Notes under the pieces: model-generated
Told to the model about the DNA's origin: nothing
The model's input: the letters and a program-made list of their open reading frames with translations, nothing else
Databases searched by the model: none
Part shown: one piece after another, positions 41,001 to 51,999 of the stretch
How positions within the stretch are numbered: the first letter of the stretch is position 1
Layout: the number at the start of each line of letters is the position of its first letter
Assembly (NCBI RefSeq): GCF_037975245.1
Contig: NC_092576.1
Location: 31,102,611 to 31,166,610, forward strand
Length of the DNA: 64,000 bases
Direction: 5' to 3'
DNA from: Apostichopus japonicus
Lineage: Eukaryota > Echinodermata > Holothuroidea > Aspidochirotida > Stichopodidae
Translations under genes and position numbers: made by a program

Positions 41001-41502
41001 CAGCAATATCCACACGAGAAGGGGTGTGAAGAGTAGTCTGCAGCTTGTCCTGTGCCAAATCCGGGACACAATTAAAGTCTCCGCATAACACTACTGGTAA
41101 CCTGCCAGAAATATACGGGTACAAATTTTCAAAAAAGGACTTCCGCCGTGATGCCTCATTCGGGGCGTAAATATTGCAGAGCCGGAAACCATGCTCCGGA
41201 CCGATCACATCACAAGCCACAACCCTACCGCGTGAATCAAAAGAAACCCGTCCAGTCTCTCCGAGAATACCAGCCCGAAGCAAGATAGCAACCCCGCAAC
41301 TAGAATGGCTTCCCAGAGAGAACAAGACCGAGCCCTTCCAAGCGCGCCTTAACATTCTGATGTCTTCTATCCCAAAATGGGTTTCTTGCAGACAAACTAC
41401 ATCTAGGTGTTTCTGCAGTCTGATCCACTGCAAGAGGCGATCCCTTTTAAGGGGATTCCTCAACCCATTAACATTGAGTGTCAGAATGGAAAGACACGCC
41501 AT
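38089..41502 (-). CDS. ORF2 of element A3: APE endonuclease / reverse transcriptase
   Basis: 1137 residues from the ATG at 41502, nearly identical to A2. Private differences are D-to-N before the RT (LQGNFLASL) and R-to-C after it (DRIRCRINE). Catalytic motifs are unchanged, so the enzyme could still be active although its ORF1 partner is broken. Confidence 0.94.
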   Translation of the reverse strand: MACLSILTLNVNGLRNPLKRDRLLQWIRLQKHLDVVCLQETHFGIEDIRMLRRAWKGSVLFSLGSHSSCGVAILLRAGILGETGRVSFDSRGRVVACDVIGPEHGFRLCNIYAPNEASRRKSFFENLYPYISGRLPVVLCGDFNCVPDLAQDKLQTTLHTPSRVDIAELNLLCITYRLEDVWRNIHPSRREFTWRRETTGQASRLDRFYTPIGVSANLCEIVPCVLSDHCGVRLELRPSGPPKVGPGRWKLNIQLLQDRIFKEELRGRYLGWRTLKEGFNSTADWWEMVKSNVKDLAIEHSKRKNREHNDEFTALCKKLQGNPSDAEVVVKLKALLDKKSEGARIRCRMSFLDQQERPSKKMFAEERKNAEDRHIDAVETPEGGFTSDPQRIRDVYVDFYRDLFSKNDVDIELQGNFLASLETTVPTPISAGLEEPITSKDYFAAVKAMAPNKSPGSDGLPREFYLECWDFIGADLLELYNESWVRGSLCPSQRVAVVTLLHKKGDRRKPANKRPISLLNTDYKILSKAMSMRMSKALPDIINDHQTCAVKGRSIHHNLLMLRDIVAFISSRDMGGAIVSLDLEKAFDRVDHQYLFSVLEKFGFGPNFVRWARILYFDISSVLFINGFTTKSFPVKQGVRQGCALSPLLYIIFAESLARRIDSIDTIRGIRPPGGKRRSVKIMQYADDITAFFTDFGSIKSFFKCFKKFELATGSKLNMAKTKGLKLGKWRNCNIPLDIVWACESIKINGVYFGPGRSDILSWKEKVQKAENSLEKAKQRNVSIIGRVKAVNVLVAPIFWYMAPVYPLPDRIRCRINEIIFKFIWKGGTELVARGHLHNSHEEGGLELTDISSTVRAMALQPLLSFELDLRLPFHPWMEYWIGIGLRKFFPGKWSNCFPHSCDPPDFYVKPLRDLTEVSKSLVLANKVPTKRFADTLRVASTPRIMSRDGPLGSSLHLWPAVWKGVHHQILDNRLKDLSWRIVHSAIVTNFKRYSWGLGNGECPRCNEMESIRHAFWFCRSNDLIWDWVDSVSDRLHVRQWHPSVWYILYGSSGPQCSVVNENFIWLVTSTAKRYIWLGRNAKVYEKIQFNEQTIILQIKTDIRQRVKVERQRLSLTKYQRLWPDINLRLVLDGRPP

Positions 41503-41510
41503 TAAAGCTG

Positions 41511-42741
41511 TCAAGCTTTTCGCAACTTCCGTCCGCTCTTGTCGGACGGCATCAAATCGCTGTCAGACGAGTCGCTGCAGTCTGCGTCTGACACCGCAAG
41601 GTCTCTCTTAAGGGAAACGGGAGGTACCGCCTCGTCACCCTCGTCCATTTCGGACCCGGAACCGTCCGATACGTGGGGGTTTGGGACCTTGGACTTTCCA
41701 CCATTTTCATTTGAAGCCTTGTCCTTCTTTTCGCTTCCTTCCGCCACTGTCTTTCTTTCCTTTACACCCTTCTTTCCCTTCCCTTCTTTCACTCCCTTTT
41801 CCTTTCCTGCCTCTTTTCTCCCGTCTTCTTTCACCTCCATGGCCGCATCACCCTCGTCCCTAGCACAGGGTCGTGTGTGAACATTGGAGGGCCCAGGGTC
41901 TTCCTCCACGACCTCGCTCTCAACCACATCCGTGGCTACTTCCTTTCCCCCTTGTGAAACAGTGGCAACGGCAGGCTCCACAGATCCGGGTGGAGCTGTG
42001 GGTGCTGCAGGGGTGACTACCGTCGGAGCCTCTTCCTCCGAATCCGATCCTTGGGACTCTCTATCCCATGCCGCCGTTGTATGTGCCTTCCTTGCAAAGG
42101 ACATCGGGCACGCACGAAACGGATGGCCCAATTCCAAGCAAATCGAGCACCGTATGCCTTCCTTGCAGTCCTTGGACTGGTGACCCAGCCCCAAACACAA
42201 AAAAACATTTCAAGTTGGGACACTCTTTTATACGGTGGTCCCGGCCCCCACATCGCAGGCAGGTGAACGGCTGCCCAGGATAGCGAACGGATATGTTCCG
42301 AGCGCCAATCCGAAGAGACGAGGGGATATCCTTTTCGAGTACAACCTTGTATTGTCTGTTCCCGTTAAAAATACTCGGATATTCCGGGTATACACACCAC
42401 CGGGAGGCGACCACCTTCCCATACATCCCCAAGGCAAACTTCACGATGTTGTCGTTCAACTCGTGCTCTACGTTGAGTACAGTAACAACGACATAGTCGT
42501 TACTGTACGGCTCCACCACTACACTGGGCAACCTCCTCAAAACCTTTACGAACGCTCGCTTCAATGCTACCGTCTTGAACGTAACATCCATTGACTTGTT
42601 GGGCAGGACCTGCACTGCATCTAAAACAGACGCAACAGTAGCTCCAACACTTTCCAATATCTCGAAAACCTGCCTCGGAGTACAAACACCGTCTGCACAC
42701 CGAAGCAACACACTACAGTTGCGCCTGACCGATGAAGCCAT
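41511..42741 (-). pseudogene. ORF1 of element A3, frameshifted in the second zinc knuckle
   Basis: One extra base in an A-run (7 instead of 6 A on the plus strand, near 42198-42204) shifts the frame after residue 180, between the two cysteines of knuckle 2. The reading frame from the ATG at 42741 ends after 226 residues at 42061; the rest of the protein (second part of knuckle 2, knuckle 3 and the charged tail) is open in another frame down to 41511. A homopolymer sequencing error is possible. Confidence 0.88.
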
Positions 42742-42770
42742 CGCCTAGGCAAACGGAACCAGGGAACAGG

Positions 42771-42815
42771 GAACAGATACTACACATGATCTTAGCCAAA
42801 AGGCCGAGAAGCGAT
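42771..42815 (-). pseudogene. U2 snRNA 5' fragment (nt 1-45) interrupted by A3
   Basis: Unlike the A1 and A2 counterparts it keeps nt 31-37; 42771-42778 is the right copy of the duplication. Confidence 0.94.
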
Positions 42816-43273
42816 AACGATAACTAATGACAATTCCCAGCGTTAGGCTGTCTTACAACTTACCTTCGTTCTGAAACTGACAGATATGGGAAGCCGATGA
42901 CTGCTCTGATGTCTAAATATCACATCACCTCATATGTACCCTCGTTACGCCATTCTATATAACTTGAAGGTGTCTACAAACTTCGTTGTCCGCATTATCA
43001 CTGTTCCGCCCGGGTCCAGTGTTAGGCCTGAAAAATGGAAAAGGTCTATCTTAACCGCATGTTTTGACTGTGCCGAGAAATCCTTGGCCGGGAAACACTA
43101 TGTGACGTCACAGAAAGAGAATTTTTCCTGTGACGTCACCGGAAAGTATTTCCGATGGGTTGTATGAATGGAAATTCCAATTCGCTTAATCCGCGAGGGA
43201 AGATCAACAGGTAGGTAAGGTATCTCTTTTAACTTTTTTTATTTTTTATTATTGATGATATCCCCGAAGGGAG

Positions 43274-43426
43274 TGGGCCGAATCCCGGAGGTAGTGCAAA
43301 ACCGGGCCAACCCGTGACCAGGACGGAGCAAGCTCCTATTCCATAGTCCATGTGCAAAAATCAGTTTAATATACAAGCGACTCGATGAGTCGCGTTTCAG
43401 ATATTAAGCTGAAAAGAACAGATACT
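43274..43426 (-). pseudogene. U2 snRNA 3' fragment (nt 35-187) interrupted by B2
   Basis: Split at nt 34/35; 43411-43426 is the left copy of the 16-bp duplication. Confidence 0.95.
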
Positions 43427-43638
43427 TTTCTTTCAAGTTTATTCAATGTCAATGCAATTTACAAAGGTATATTTATCACAAAATCATTTACGTATAACGC
43501 AAAGTCATTATAGAGTATTTATGTTAAAATTAAACGTCCGTCATGTAACAACAAGTGACAAGTGATACTGAATACAGAATATAACATATGATATATTGTA
43601 TACCCCCACACTGACAATCCCAGAGGACTTAACTCAGA

Positions 43639-46600
43639 CTACGGTAATGAAACTACTGGCTGGTTATTTACGACGCTCACGAAGGAACTGCCCTTGACCC
43701 AGACCTTGTTAAACTTCACCTCGGGGAGACGTATAAAATCTGCCCTCACTCTTTCGTTTACGTCGCTTTTGATCATGTTGATGACGTCATCATCACTCAA
43801 CCTACGATTTTCAAAGGTCAACAAACATCTACTCCTCCACATAAAATACTTTGTAACGGTAAATATGAACCAAGCCCTGTCGAAGGCTGCTGTGTCTCCG
43901 CTGGGGCTCGGTGTACCGTACAGAAATATTTCCTTCCTGAGCGTCGCATTGTTACCGAAAAGCAGCTGGAATGACCTAAAGGTCCAATGTAAAATACCGA
44001 TTGTGCTAGAACATTCCCAGAAAACATGATCTATTGTTTCTTTCTTTCTACAATTAGTGTGCGGACAGAGCCCGTTTCCTATCCCCCACAGCTGTAACTT
44101 AGCCCGGGTAAAGAGAACCTTATGTACAAGCCGCCATGCAAACACAGTTAATTTGTTCTCTAATACGGGGTTGAATGCCCTCTTCCAAATATCTTTCCAC
44201 GGTCTGTCGGGATCATGGTTTTCTACGGACGGCCTAACTACTTCGTGGCGAAGGTGACGCACGATATCTTTCAGCTGTTTAACTTCATCCACAAAAGCAC
44301 GGTTTCTGTGAAAGATTGCCTTAATGTGGTGACAAGCCGTGTTTAAAGTAACAGTCCCTGAATCTGAGTTGGGTTTCGAATTAGACCAGAGGATGGGAAA
44401 ACAAGCCCGGAGAGGCTTAGCTATGAGGTACCTGACGAACATTAGGTGGGGCAAAGAGAAATCCCCTGACAATACGGGCAGAATAGGCTTTACTAGTAGG
44501 GCAGAAGCCTTCTCCCCTACACGGTCCAACCCTAACCCTCCCTCCGTTTTACTGAGGGTAACAACTTTTCTCGACACCAATTCTGTTTTACCGGACCACA
44601 AGAATGTGAATGCAGCCCCTTGTATTTTACGGATTAATTGGTCCGACATGGGAAAAACTGGGGCGACAAAGAAAAACAAGGGATAAATTACCACGTTTAA
44701 AACTAAGACTTTACCGATAAGAGACAATTGCCTGCTCTTCCACGCGTTTAAACAATTCTTTGCCGTTTCTAGTTTCTGTGACCAGTTGCTAGTCACTGCA
44801 TTGACTGTGCCGAACACTACACCTGTTATTTTAATCTCCGTGTCCTTCCAGTCTATGTTGCCTGGTAGTTTCCTCCCTACAAAACCCCCCAGCTTTAAAC
44901 CGGCTGTTTTGTTCATGTTAATGGTCGCACCGGTAGCTTTGTGAAAAAGTTCAAAAGCGTGAAAGAACTGACGAATGTCACTTCCGTTGGTTCCGATACA
45001 CGTGGTATCGTCCGCGTACTGTAACAATTTAACAACTTTCCCACCCGCCCCGGGAATGGTGAATCCCCGAATATTCTTAGAAAGGTTGATGAACCTGGCT
45101 AGCGGCTCAATGAATAACACATACAGCGAGGGTGACAAGGGACACCCTTGTCTTACACCCCTCTTGATCCTTACGTCATCGGAAAGATGACCGTTAATTA
45201 AAATACGGCTAGTAATGCCGTTGTACAAAATACGAATCCACTTCCGGAAGTTTTCTCCCAGCTTAAACTTCAACAATATTCTGTGAAGGAAGTCCCAATT
45301 AACTTTATCAAAGGCTTTCTCTTGATCTATGGAGATAAGCGCACAGGGAGTCTGACTGTCTTTCACGTAGTCGATGATGTCACGACAAAGCAATAAATTA
45401 TGATGAATAGACCGGCCCGGCACAGAACATGTTTGGCTCTCACTCGCTAATAGCGGCATACAACGTGTCAATCTGTTTTGAATAATCTTTGACAAGATCT
45501 TATAATCAACACTCAGGAGACTTATTGGTCTACGGTTGGCCGGGTCGTGGGGGTCACCTTTCTTCGGCAGAAGAACGATAATAGCCGTTTTCTGTGTCAG
45601 AGAGAGAGAGCCTTTACTGAAAATTTCGTGGAATACCGAGAGTAGATCTGTGCCGAGGAGGTCAAAGAACTGTGCGTAAAACTCGCACGGCAAACCATCA
45701 ATCCCAGGTGTCTTATTGAATGCCATTAACGATAATGCTTGTTTAAGTTCAGAGAGTTCAATCGGTCTCTCCAGTGCGTCGATTGAATCATCGTCTAACA
45801 CAGAACCAATACAATCTAATAGTTGATCTTGCACGCCGGTAGCGGCGTCAAATTCTACGTTGTAAAGTGATGAATAAAACTCGTGATAGGCTTTGATAAT
45901 TTCTTTCTGATCACGGGTCACGTGACCCTGTGTAGTACGGACAGAGCAAATCGACTTGCCTTCAGCGCGATGCCTTTCTTCTTTGAAGAAGAAAGACGAG
46001 GGGCTTTCCCCGGCTTCTAAATGTTTCACCCTAGAACGGATGAGAGCGCCCTGATGTTCGTTCTTTAAAAGAGATTCTAACTCAGTTTTGTCGGCGTTAA
46101 TACAACTATTCTGCAGGGTTGAAATTCGGTCGCGCCTTTCGTTAGCCAGGCGAACCCCGTGCTTGATGATAAGTCGCTTTGCTCTGTCTTTGAAATCCTC
46201 CCACCAATCAATAATAGAATCATACCCCGGTTTAAGGGTAGACCAAAGATGAAAATATTGAACGAAATCAGATTTGAATTCAGAATCGTTCAGAACAGAA
46301 ACATTACATTTCCATACACCTTTACCCTTACGTTGGGCATTAACAATATCAAAACGAATAGAGACCAAGTTATGGTCGGACAAAGAAAATGACACATTCG
46401 AAACATTTTTAATTGAAATAATATTACGGGGGTAATAAATTCGGTCAATGCGGGAACTCTGTTCCTTCCCCGGGTGGCCCCAAGTGTGCCCAGGGGACTG
46501 AGGGTAAATATCTCGCCAGGCATCGCCAAGATTCCGAGAAGCGGTAAAAGCTTTCAATTCCTGCCAACCCACGTGGCAGGAGGAATTTGTAGATACACCC

Positions 46601-47091
46601 GATCTATCGACATTCTTCTCAATGGAGTTAAAGTCACCAGCGAGTAGTACTGATTGATTACCACGTGTCATATTATACAAATTATTGAAAAATGAGACTC
46701 GCTTCCTGGGGCTGTTCGGTGCATAAATATTACAAAACCTGACGCACGTGGAGTCGGGGAAACTGACCAGGGCTGAAATGTATCGCCCTTCTAAATCCTT
46801 ACGGATCTGATCTATCTTACCTTTGAAGGAGGTGGAGAAGGCTATGCCGACTCCACCGGACTGCGGGGAGGGGGAAGGGGAAAAAACAAAGTTCCCGTTC
46901 CACTCTTTGTTAAAATGAAAACAATCTTCCTCATTACGAAAATGAGTTTCTTGGAGAAACACGATATCATAGTTAAACAATTTTAAATATTGAGCCACTT
47001 GACGGCATTTCACTTTGTCACGCAGACCGTTGACATTTAATGTGCAAAGAATAAACATTGAGATAATAAAAGGGGCATTAACAGGTTTCAT
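43639..47091 (-). CDS. ORF2 of element B2: APE endonuclease / reverse transcriptase
   Basis: 1150 residues from the ATG at 47091; I see no amino acid difference from B1 ORF2. All catalytic motifs are present. Confidence 0.94.
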   Translation of the reverse strand: MKPVNAPFIISMFILCTLNVNGLRDKVKCRQVAQYLKLFNYDIVFLQETHFRNEEDCFHFNKEWNGNFVFSPSPSPQSGGVGIAFSTSFKGKIDQIRKDLEGRYISALVSFPDSTCVRFCNIYAPNSPRKRVSFFNNLYNMTRGNQSVLLAGDFNSIEKNVDRSGVSTNSSCHVGWQELKAFTASRNLGDAWRDIYPQSPGHTWGHPGKEQSSRIDRIYYPRNIISIKNVSNVSFSLSDHNLVSIRFDIVNAQRKGKGVWKCNVSVLNDSEFKSDFVQYFHLWSTLKPGYDSIIDWWEDFKDRAKRLIIKHGVRLANERRDRISTLQNSCINADKTELESLLKNEHQGALIRSRVKHLEAGESPSSFFFKEERHRAEGKSICSVRTTQGHVTRDQKEIIKAYHEFYSSLYNVEFDAATGVQDQLLDCIGSVLDDDSIDALERPIELSELKQALSLMAFNKTPGIDGLPCEFYAQFFDLLGTDLLSVFHEIFSKGSLSLTQKTAIIVLLPKKGDPHDPANRRPISLLSVDYKILSKIIQNRLTRCMPLLASESQTCSVPGRSIHHNLLLCRDIIDYVKDSQTPCALISIDQEKAFDKVNWDFLHRILLKFKLGENFRKWIRILYNGITSRILINGHLSDDVRIKRGVRQGCPLSPSLYVLFIEPLARFINLSKNIRGFTIPGAGGKVVKLLQYADDTTCIGTNGSDIRQFFHAFELFHKATGATINMNKTAGLKLGGFVGRKLPGNIDWKDTEIKITGVVFGTVNAVTSNWSQKLETAKNCLNAWKSRQLSLIGKVLVLNVVIYPLFFFVAPVFPMSDQLIRKIQGAAFTFLWSGKTELVSRKVVTLSKTEGGLGLDRVGEKASALLVKPILPVLSGDFSLPHLMFVRYLIAKPLRACFPILWSNSKPNSDSGTVTLNTACHHIKAIFHRNRAFVDEVKQLKDIVRHLRHEVVRPSVENHDPDRPWKDIWKRAFNPVLENKLTVFAWRLVHKVLFTRAKLQLWGIGNGLCPHTNCRKKETIDHVFWECSSTIGILHWTFRSFQLLFGNNATLRKEIFLYGTPSPSGDTAAFDRAWFIFTVTKYFMWRSRCLLTFENRRLSDDDVINMIKSDVNERVRADFIRLPEVKFNKVWVKGSSFVSVVNNQPVVSLP

Positions 47092-48568
47092 CAATAAAAT
47101 AAAGGTCGAAAAACTCTGTGTTGTGACTCAGGACATAATTGGGGTGCCTGTTGGCTAAGTGGTTAGCCCATTCCTGATGATCATTGCACCGTACAGTGCA
47201 ACCACGTACGGGGCAATCAATACGTTCAAGGGAAGTAACCTGGTGGTCTCTTACTTGGTGAATATTATGCAAATCCGAAGAATTAAATTCTTCGGAGCAC
47301 CCGTCCCTCCCACACGTGATCCAGTTCCCGGTCTCGGTGAAGATTTTTGACCTGAGAACAATCTCCCGTGCCGAGTCTACTACCCCTTCCCGCTTAGCGG
47401 GTCTACTCTGAGAGCGCGACCGTTGTGAAGATCGGCCTCTTTTCAGACTATTACGGTCCCGCTGCCTTCCCGCCCCCTCCCCATCTACTTCCCCCATTCC
47501 CGTAAACATACCCTCGGATGGGTCAGAATCTAATCGCTGACCCATTTCTCCAACGCTCTCGCTCCAGTCTCCTTGACTCCATTCCATCTGTGTTTCTTCT
47601 GGATTCACAGTTTCGCCTTCGGCCTTGCTCGCGGATCTGGCGTTGCCCGCCCTCTCCTGCCCCACCCCTTCGTCCGACTGCTCGGACAACACTTCGTCTG
47701 CCTCAGTACTCGTCTGTGGTACGTCTCCTTTCCCTTCGCTTAAATCATCCTTATCCGCTGTCTCAGGGAGTTTGGGGGCGTCGACCTCGGCCCCTTCCCC
47801 CTTTTCACTCCCCGTGCCTTCCTCTGCAGTCGTAGGTGGTACGTCTTCCCCTTCTTTCTCGTCGTTACCCTGGACCCTGGCTCCTCCGCTGACCCACTCC
47901 GATGTGGGGTTGATCAGTCGGTTCGCGAAAGAGACGGGGCACTTCCGGTAGCCGTGACCCTCTTTGCCGCACGTCGTGCACACCACCTTCTCCACACACT
48001 GGCTCGCTACGTGGCCCAGCTTGAAGCACTTAAAACACTTCACTTGATTGCAAGCGGCTGCCAAGTGGCCTGTCCCGTCACATTTCAGGCAGGTGATCGG
48101 CTAACCCCTATACCTGACCCAACACTGCCTGCCCGCTAGTTTGAGAGAAGACGGCACGTCTTTCTCAAGGACAACTTTGTATTGACGTATTCCGTTGAAG
48201 ACGCCAGACTGATCCTTATAAGTTAAGAATGTTCCGCCAACAACTTTGCCGTACCTCCCTAGCACAAAACGAACAACGTTGTCGTCCAGTTCATACGGTA
48301 CGTGAAGAACGGTAATAATTTTCACGTTCTCCACGTAATTGTTTGTCACTACTTCAGGTTCCTCACTTAAGATTTTCACATATTTATTTTTAATGTCTGC
48401 CGATTTAAAGGAGACATCATACAAACGCCCAGGCAGAGACTGAACTGCCACTAAATCTTTGGTCTCAATTCCATTTTTCTTTAAAAGTTGAAAAACATCA
48501 CTAACTGTGACATCCTTCTGAAACTTCAGGGATAAAGTCAAAACTCGTTGAAGCGAGTTTCTTTCCAT
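47078..48568 (-). pseudogene. ORF1 of element B2, interrupted by an amber codon
   Basis: Codon 156 is TAG instead of CAG (plus-strand 48101-48103), just before the first zinc knuckle. The N-terminal product would have 155 residues and no zinc-binding domain. Downstream the frame is open to the normal end at 47078 with all knuckles and both C2H2 fingers. The rest matches B1 apart from a synonymous change in knuckle 2. Confidence 0.9.
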
Positions 48569-48724
48569 GTTAAAGTACCCGAGCCCGAAGGCTGGGTATT
48601 TCCGAATTACTCAAAAACCAAAACAAAATTATAGTCACCACGGATTCCGCAGGCACAGCCCACGCGCTCACTGAAACGTAGTACAAATCACGAGAGAGCT
48701 GTAAAACACGTCCGCTCACACCGA

Positions 48725-48774
48725 GAAAAGAACAGATACTACACATGATCTTAGCCAAAAGGCCGAGAAGCGAT
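48725..48774 (-). pseudogene. U2 snRNA 5' fragment (nt 1-50) interrupted by B2
   Basis: 5' part of the U2 gene split by B2; 48725-48740 is the right copy of the 16-bp duplication. Confidence 0.95.
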
Positions 48775-49232
48775 AACGATAACTAATGACAATTCCCAGC
48801 GTTAGGCTGTCTTACAACTTACCTTCGTTCTGAAACTGACAGATATGGGAAGCCGATGACTGCTCTGATGTCTAAATATCACATCACCTCATATGTACCC
48901 TCGTTACGCCATTCTATATAACTTGAAGGTGTCTACAAACTTCGTTGTCCGCATTATCACTGTTCCGCCCGGGTCCAGTGTTAGGCCTGAAAAATGGAAA
49001 AGGTCTATCTTAACCGCATGTTTTGACTGTGCCGAGAAATCCTTGGCCGGGAAACACTATGTGACGTCACAGAAAGAGAATTTTTCCTGTGACGTCACCG
49101 GAAAGTATTTCCGATGGGTTGTATGAATGGAAATTCCAATTCGCTTAATCCGCGAGGGAAGATCAACAGGTAGGTAAGGTATCTCTTTTAACTTTTTTTA
49201 TTTTTTATTATTGATGATATCCCCGAAGGGAG

Positions 49233-49419
49233 TGGGCCGAATCCCGGAGGTAGTGCAAAACCGGGCCAACCCGTGACCAGGACGGAGCAAGCTCCTATTC
49301 CATAGTCCATGTGCAAAAATCAGTTTAATATACAAGCGACTCGATGAGTCGCGTTTCAGATATTAAGCTGAAAAGAACAGATACTACACATGATCTTAGC
49401 CAAAAGGCCGAGAAGCGAT
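49233..49419 (-). ncRNA. U2: U2 snRNA gene, copy 28
   Basis: Intact, run 9. Confidence 0.97.
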
Positions 49420-49877
49420 AACGATAACTAATGACAATTCCCAGCGTTAGGCTGTCTTACAACTTACCTTCGTTCTGAAACTGACAGATATGGGAAGCCG
49501 ATGACTGCTCTGATGTCTAAATATCACATCACCTCATATGTACCCTCGTTACGCCATTCTATATAACTTGAAGGTGTCTACAAACTTCGTTGTCCGCATT
49601 ATCACTGTTCCGCCCGGGTCCAGTGTTAGGCCTGAAAAATGGAAAAGGTCTATCTTAACCGCATGTTTTGACTGTGCCGAGAAATCCTTGGCCGGGAAAC
49701 ACTATGTGACGTCACAGAAAGAGAATTTTTCCTGTGACGTCACCGGAAAGTATTTCCGATGGGTTGTATGAATGGAAATTCCAATTCGCTTAATCCGCGA
49801 GGGAAGATCAACAGGTAGGTAAGGTATCTCTTTTAACTTTTTTTATTTTTTATTATTGATGATATCCCCGAAGGGAG

Positions 49878-50064
49878 TGGGCCGAATCCCGGAGGTAGTG
49901 CAAAACCGGGCCAACCCGTGACCAGGACGGAGCAAGCTCCTATTCCATAGTCCATGTGCAAAAATCAGTTTAATATACAAGCGACTCGATGAGTCGCGTT
50001 TCAGATATTAAGCTGAAAAGAACAGATACTACACATGATCTTAGCCAAAAGGCCGAGAAGCGAT
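49878..50064 (-). ncRNA. U2: U2 snRNA gene, copy 29
   Basis: Intact, run 9. Confidence 0.97.
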
Positions 50065-50522
50065 AACGATAACTAATGACAATTCCCAGCGTTAGGCTGT
50101 CTTACAACTTACCTTCGTTCTGAAACTGACAGATATGGGAAGCCGATGACTGCTCTGATGTCTAAATATCACATCACCTCATATGTACCCTCGTTACGCC
50201 ATTCTATATAACTTGAAGGTGTCTACAAACTTCGTTGTCCGCATTATCACTGTTCCGCCCGGGTCCAGTGTTAGGCCTGAAAAATGGAAAAGGTCTATCT
50301 TAACCGCATGTTTTGACTGTGCCGAGAAATCCTTGGCCGGGAAACACTATGTGACGTCACAGAAAGAGAATTTTTCCTGTGACGTCACCGGAAAGTATTT
50401 CCGATGGGTTGTATGAATGGAAATTCCAATTCGCTTAATCCGCGAGGGAAGATCAACAGGTAGGTAAGGTATCTCTTTTAACTTTTTTTATTTTTTATTA
50501 TTGATGATATCCCCGAAGGGAG

Positions 50523-50709
50523 TGGGCCGAATCCCGGAGGTAGTGCAAAACCGGGCCAACCCGTGACCAGGACGGAGCAAGCTCCTATTCCATAGTCCAT
50601 GTGCAAAAATCAGTTTAATATACAAGCGACTCGATGAGTCGCGTTTCAGATATTAAGCTGAAAAGAACAGATACTACACATGATCTTAGCCAAAAGGCCG
50701 AGAAGCGAT
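50523..50709 (-). ncRNA. U2: U2 snRNA gene, copy 30
   Basis: Intact, run 9. Confidence 0.97.
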
Positions 50710-51167
50710 AACGATAACTAATGACAATTCCCAGCGTTAGGCTGTCTTACAACTTACCTTCGTTCTGAAACTGACAGATATGGGAAGCCGATGACTGCTC
50801 TGATGTCTAAATATCACATCACCTCATATGTACCCTCGTTACGCCATTCTATATAACTTGAAGGTGTCTACAAACTTCGTTGTCCGCATTATCACTGTTC
50901 CGCCCGGGTCCAGTGTTAGGCCTGAAAAATGGAAAAGGTCTATCTTAACCGCATGTTTTGACTGTGCCGAGAAATCCTTGGCCGGGAAACACTATGTGAC
51001 GTCACAGAAAGAGAATTTTTCCTGTGACGTCACCGGAAAGTATTTCCGATGGGTTGTATGAATGGAAATTCCAATTCGCTTAATCCGCGAGGGAAGATCA
51101 ACAGGTAGGTAAGGTATCTCTTTTAACTTTTTTTATTTTTTATTATTGATGATATCCCCGAAGGGAG

Positions 51168-51354
51168 TGGGCCGAATCCCGGAGGTAGTGCAAAACCGGG
51201 CCAACCCGTGACCAGGACGGAGCAAGCTCCTATTCCATAGTCCATGTGCAAAAATCAGTTTAATATACAAGCGACTCGATGAGTCGCGTTTCAGATATTA
51301 AGCTGAAAAGAACAGATACTACACATGATCTTAGCCAAAAGGCCGAGAAGCGAT
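51168..51354 (-). ncRNA. U2: U2 snRNA gene, copy 31
   Basis: Intact, run 9. Confidence 0.97.
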
Positions 51355-51812
51355 AACGATAACTAATGACAATTCCCAGCGTTAGGCTGTCTTACAACTT
51401 ACCTTCGTTCTGAAACTGACAGATATGGGAAGCCGATGACTGCTCTGATGTCTAAATATCACATCACCTCATATGTACCCTCGTTACGCCATTCTATATA
51501 ACTTGAAGGTGTCTACAAACTTCGTTGTCCGCATTATCACTGTTCCGCCCGGGTCCAGTGTTAGGCCTGAAAAATGGAAAAGGTCTATCTTAACCGCATG
51601 TTTTGACTGTGCCGAGAAATCCTTGGCCGGGAAACACTATGTGACGTCACAGAAAGAGAATTTTTCCTGTGACGTCACCGGAAAGTATTTCCGATGGGTT
51701 GTATGAATGGAAATTCCAATTCGCTTAATCCGCGAGGGAAGATCAACAGGTAGGTAAGGTATCTCTTTTAACTTTTTTTATTTTTTATTATTGATGATAT
51801 CCCCGAAGGGAG

Positions 51813-51999
51813 TGGGCCGAATCCCGGAGGTAGTGCAAAACCGGGCCAACCCGTGACCAGGACGGAGCAAGCTCCTATTCCATAGTCCATGTGCAAAAAT
51901 CAGTTTAATATACAAGCGACTCGATGAGTCGCGTTTCAGATATTAAGCTGAAAAGAACAGATACTACACATGATCTTAGCCAAAAGGCCGAGAAGCGAT
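51813..51999 (-). ncRNA. U2: U2 snRNA gene, copy 32
   Basis: Intact, run 9. Confidence 0.97.

Larger units (their letters stand above)
37894..42770 (-). mobile_element. Element A3: 5'-truncated family A retrotransposon with target duplication
   Basis: 4877 bp; about 168 bp of the 5' UTR is missing, while ORF1 still has its start codon. The 3' junction equals that of A1 and A2. The 5' junction differs: U2 continues to nt 42-45, giving a 5-8 bp duplication (CAGAT up to GAACAGAT on the plus strand) with a GAA microhomology between element and target. The sequence is closest to A2. ORF1 is frameshifted; ORF2 is open. Confidence 0.94.
42771..43426 (-). repeat. U2 array, run 8 (1 unit)
   Basis: A single spacer between A3 and B2; both flanking U2 genes are broken, so two elements sit in adjacent genes. 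Confidence 0.96.
43427..48724 (-). mobile_element. Element B2: full-length family B retrotransposon with nonsense codon in ORF1
   Basis: 5298 bp, the same length, junctions and 16-bp duplication as B1. I see only a couple of base differences from B1, one of which makes a stop in ORF1. The host unit lacks the G-to-T flank variant that surrounds B1, so B2 is not simply a block copy of B1 with its flanks. Confidence 0.94.
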
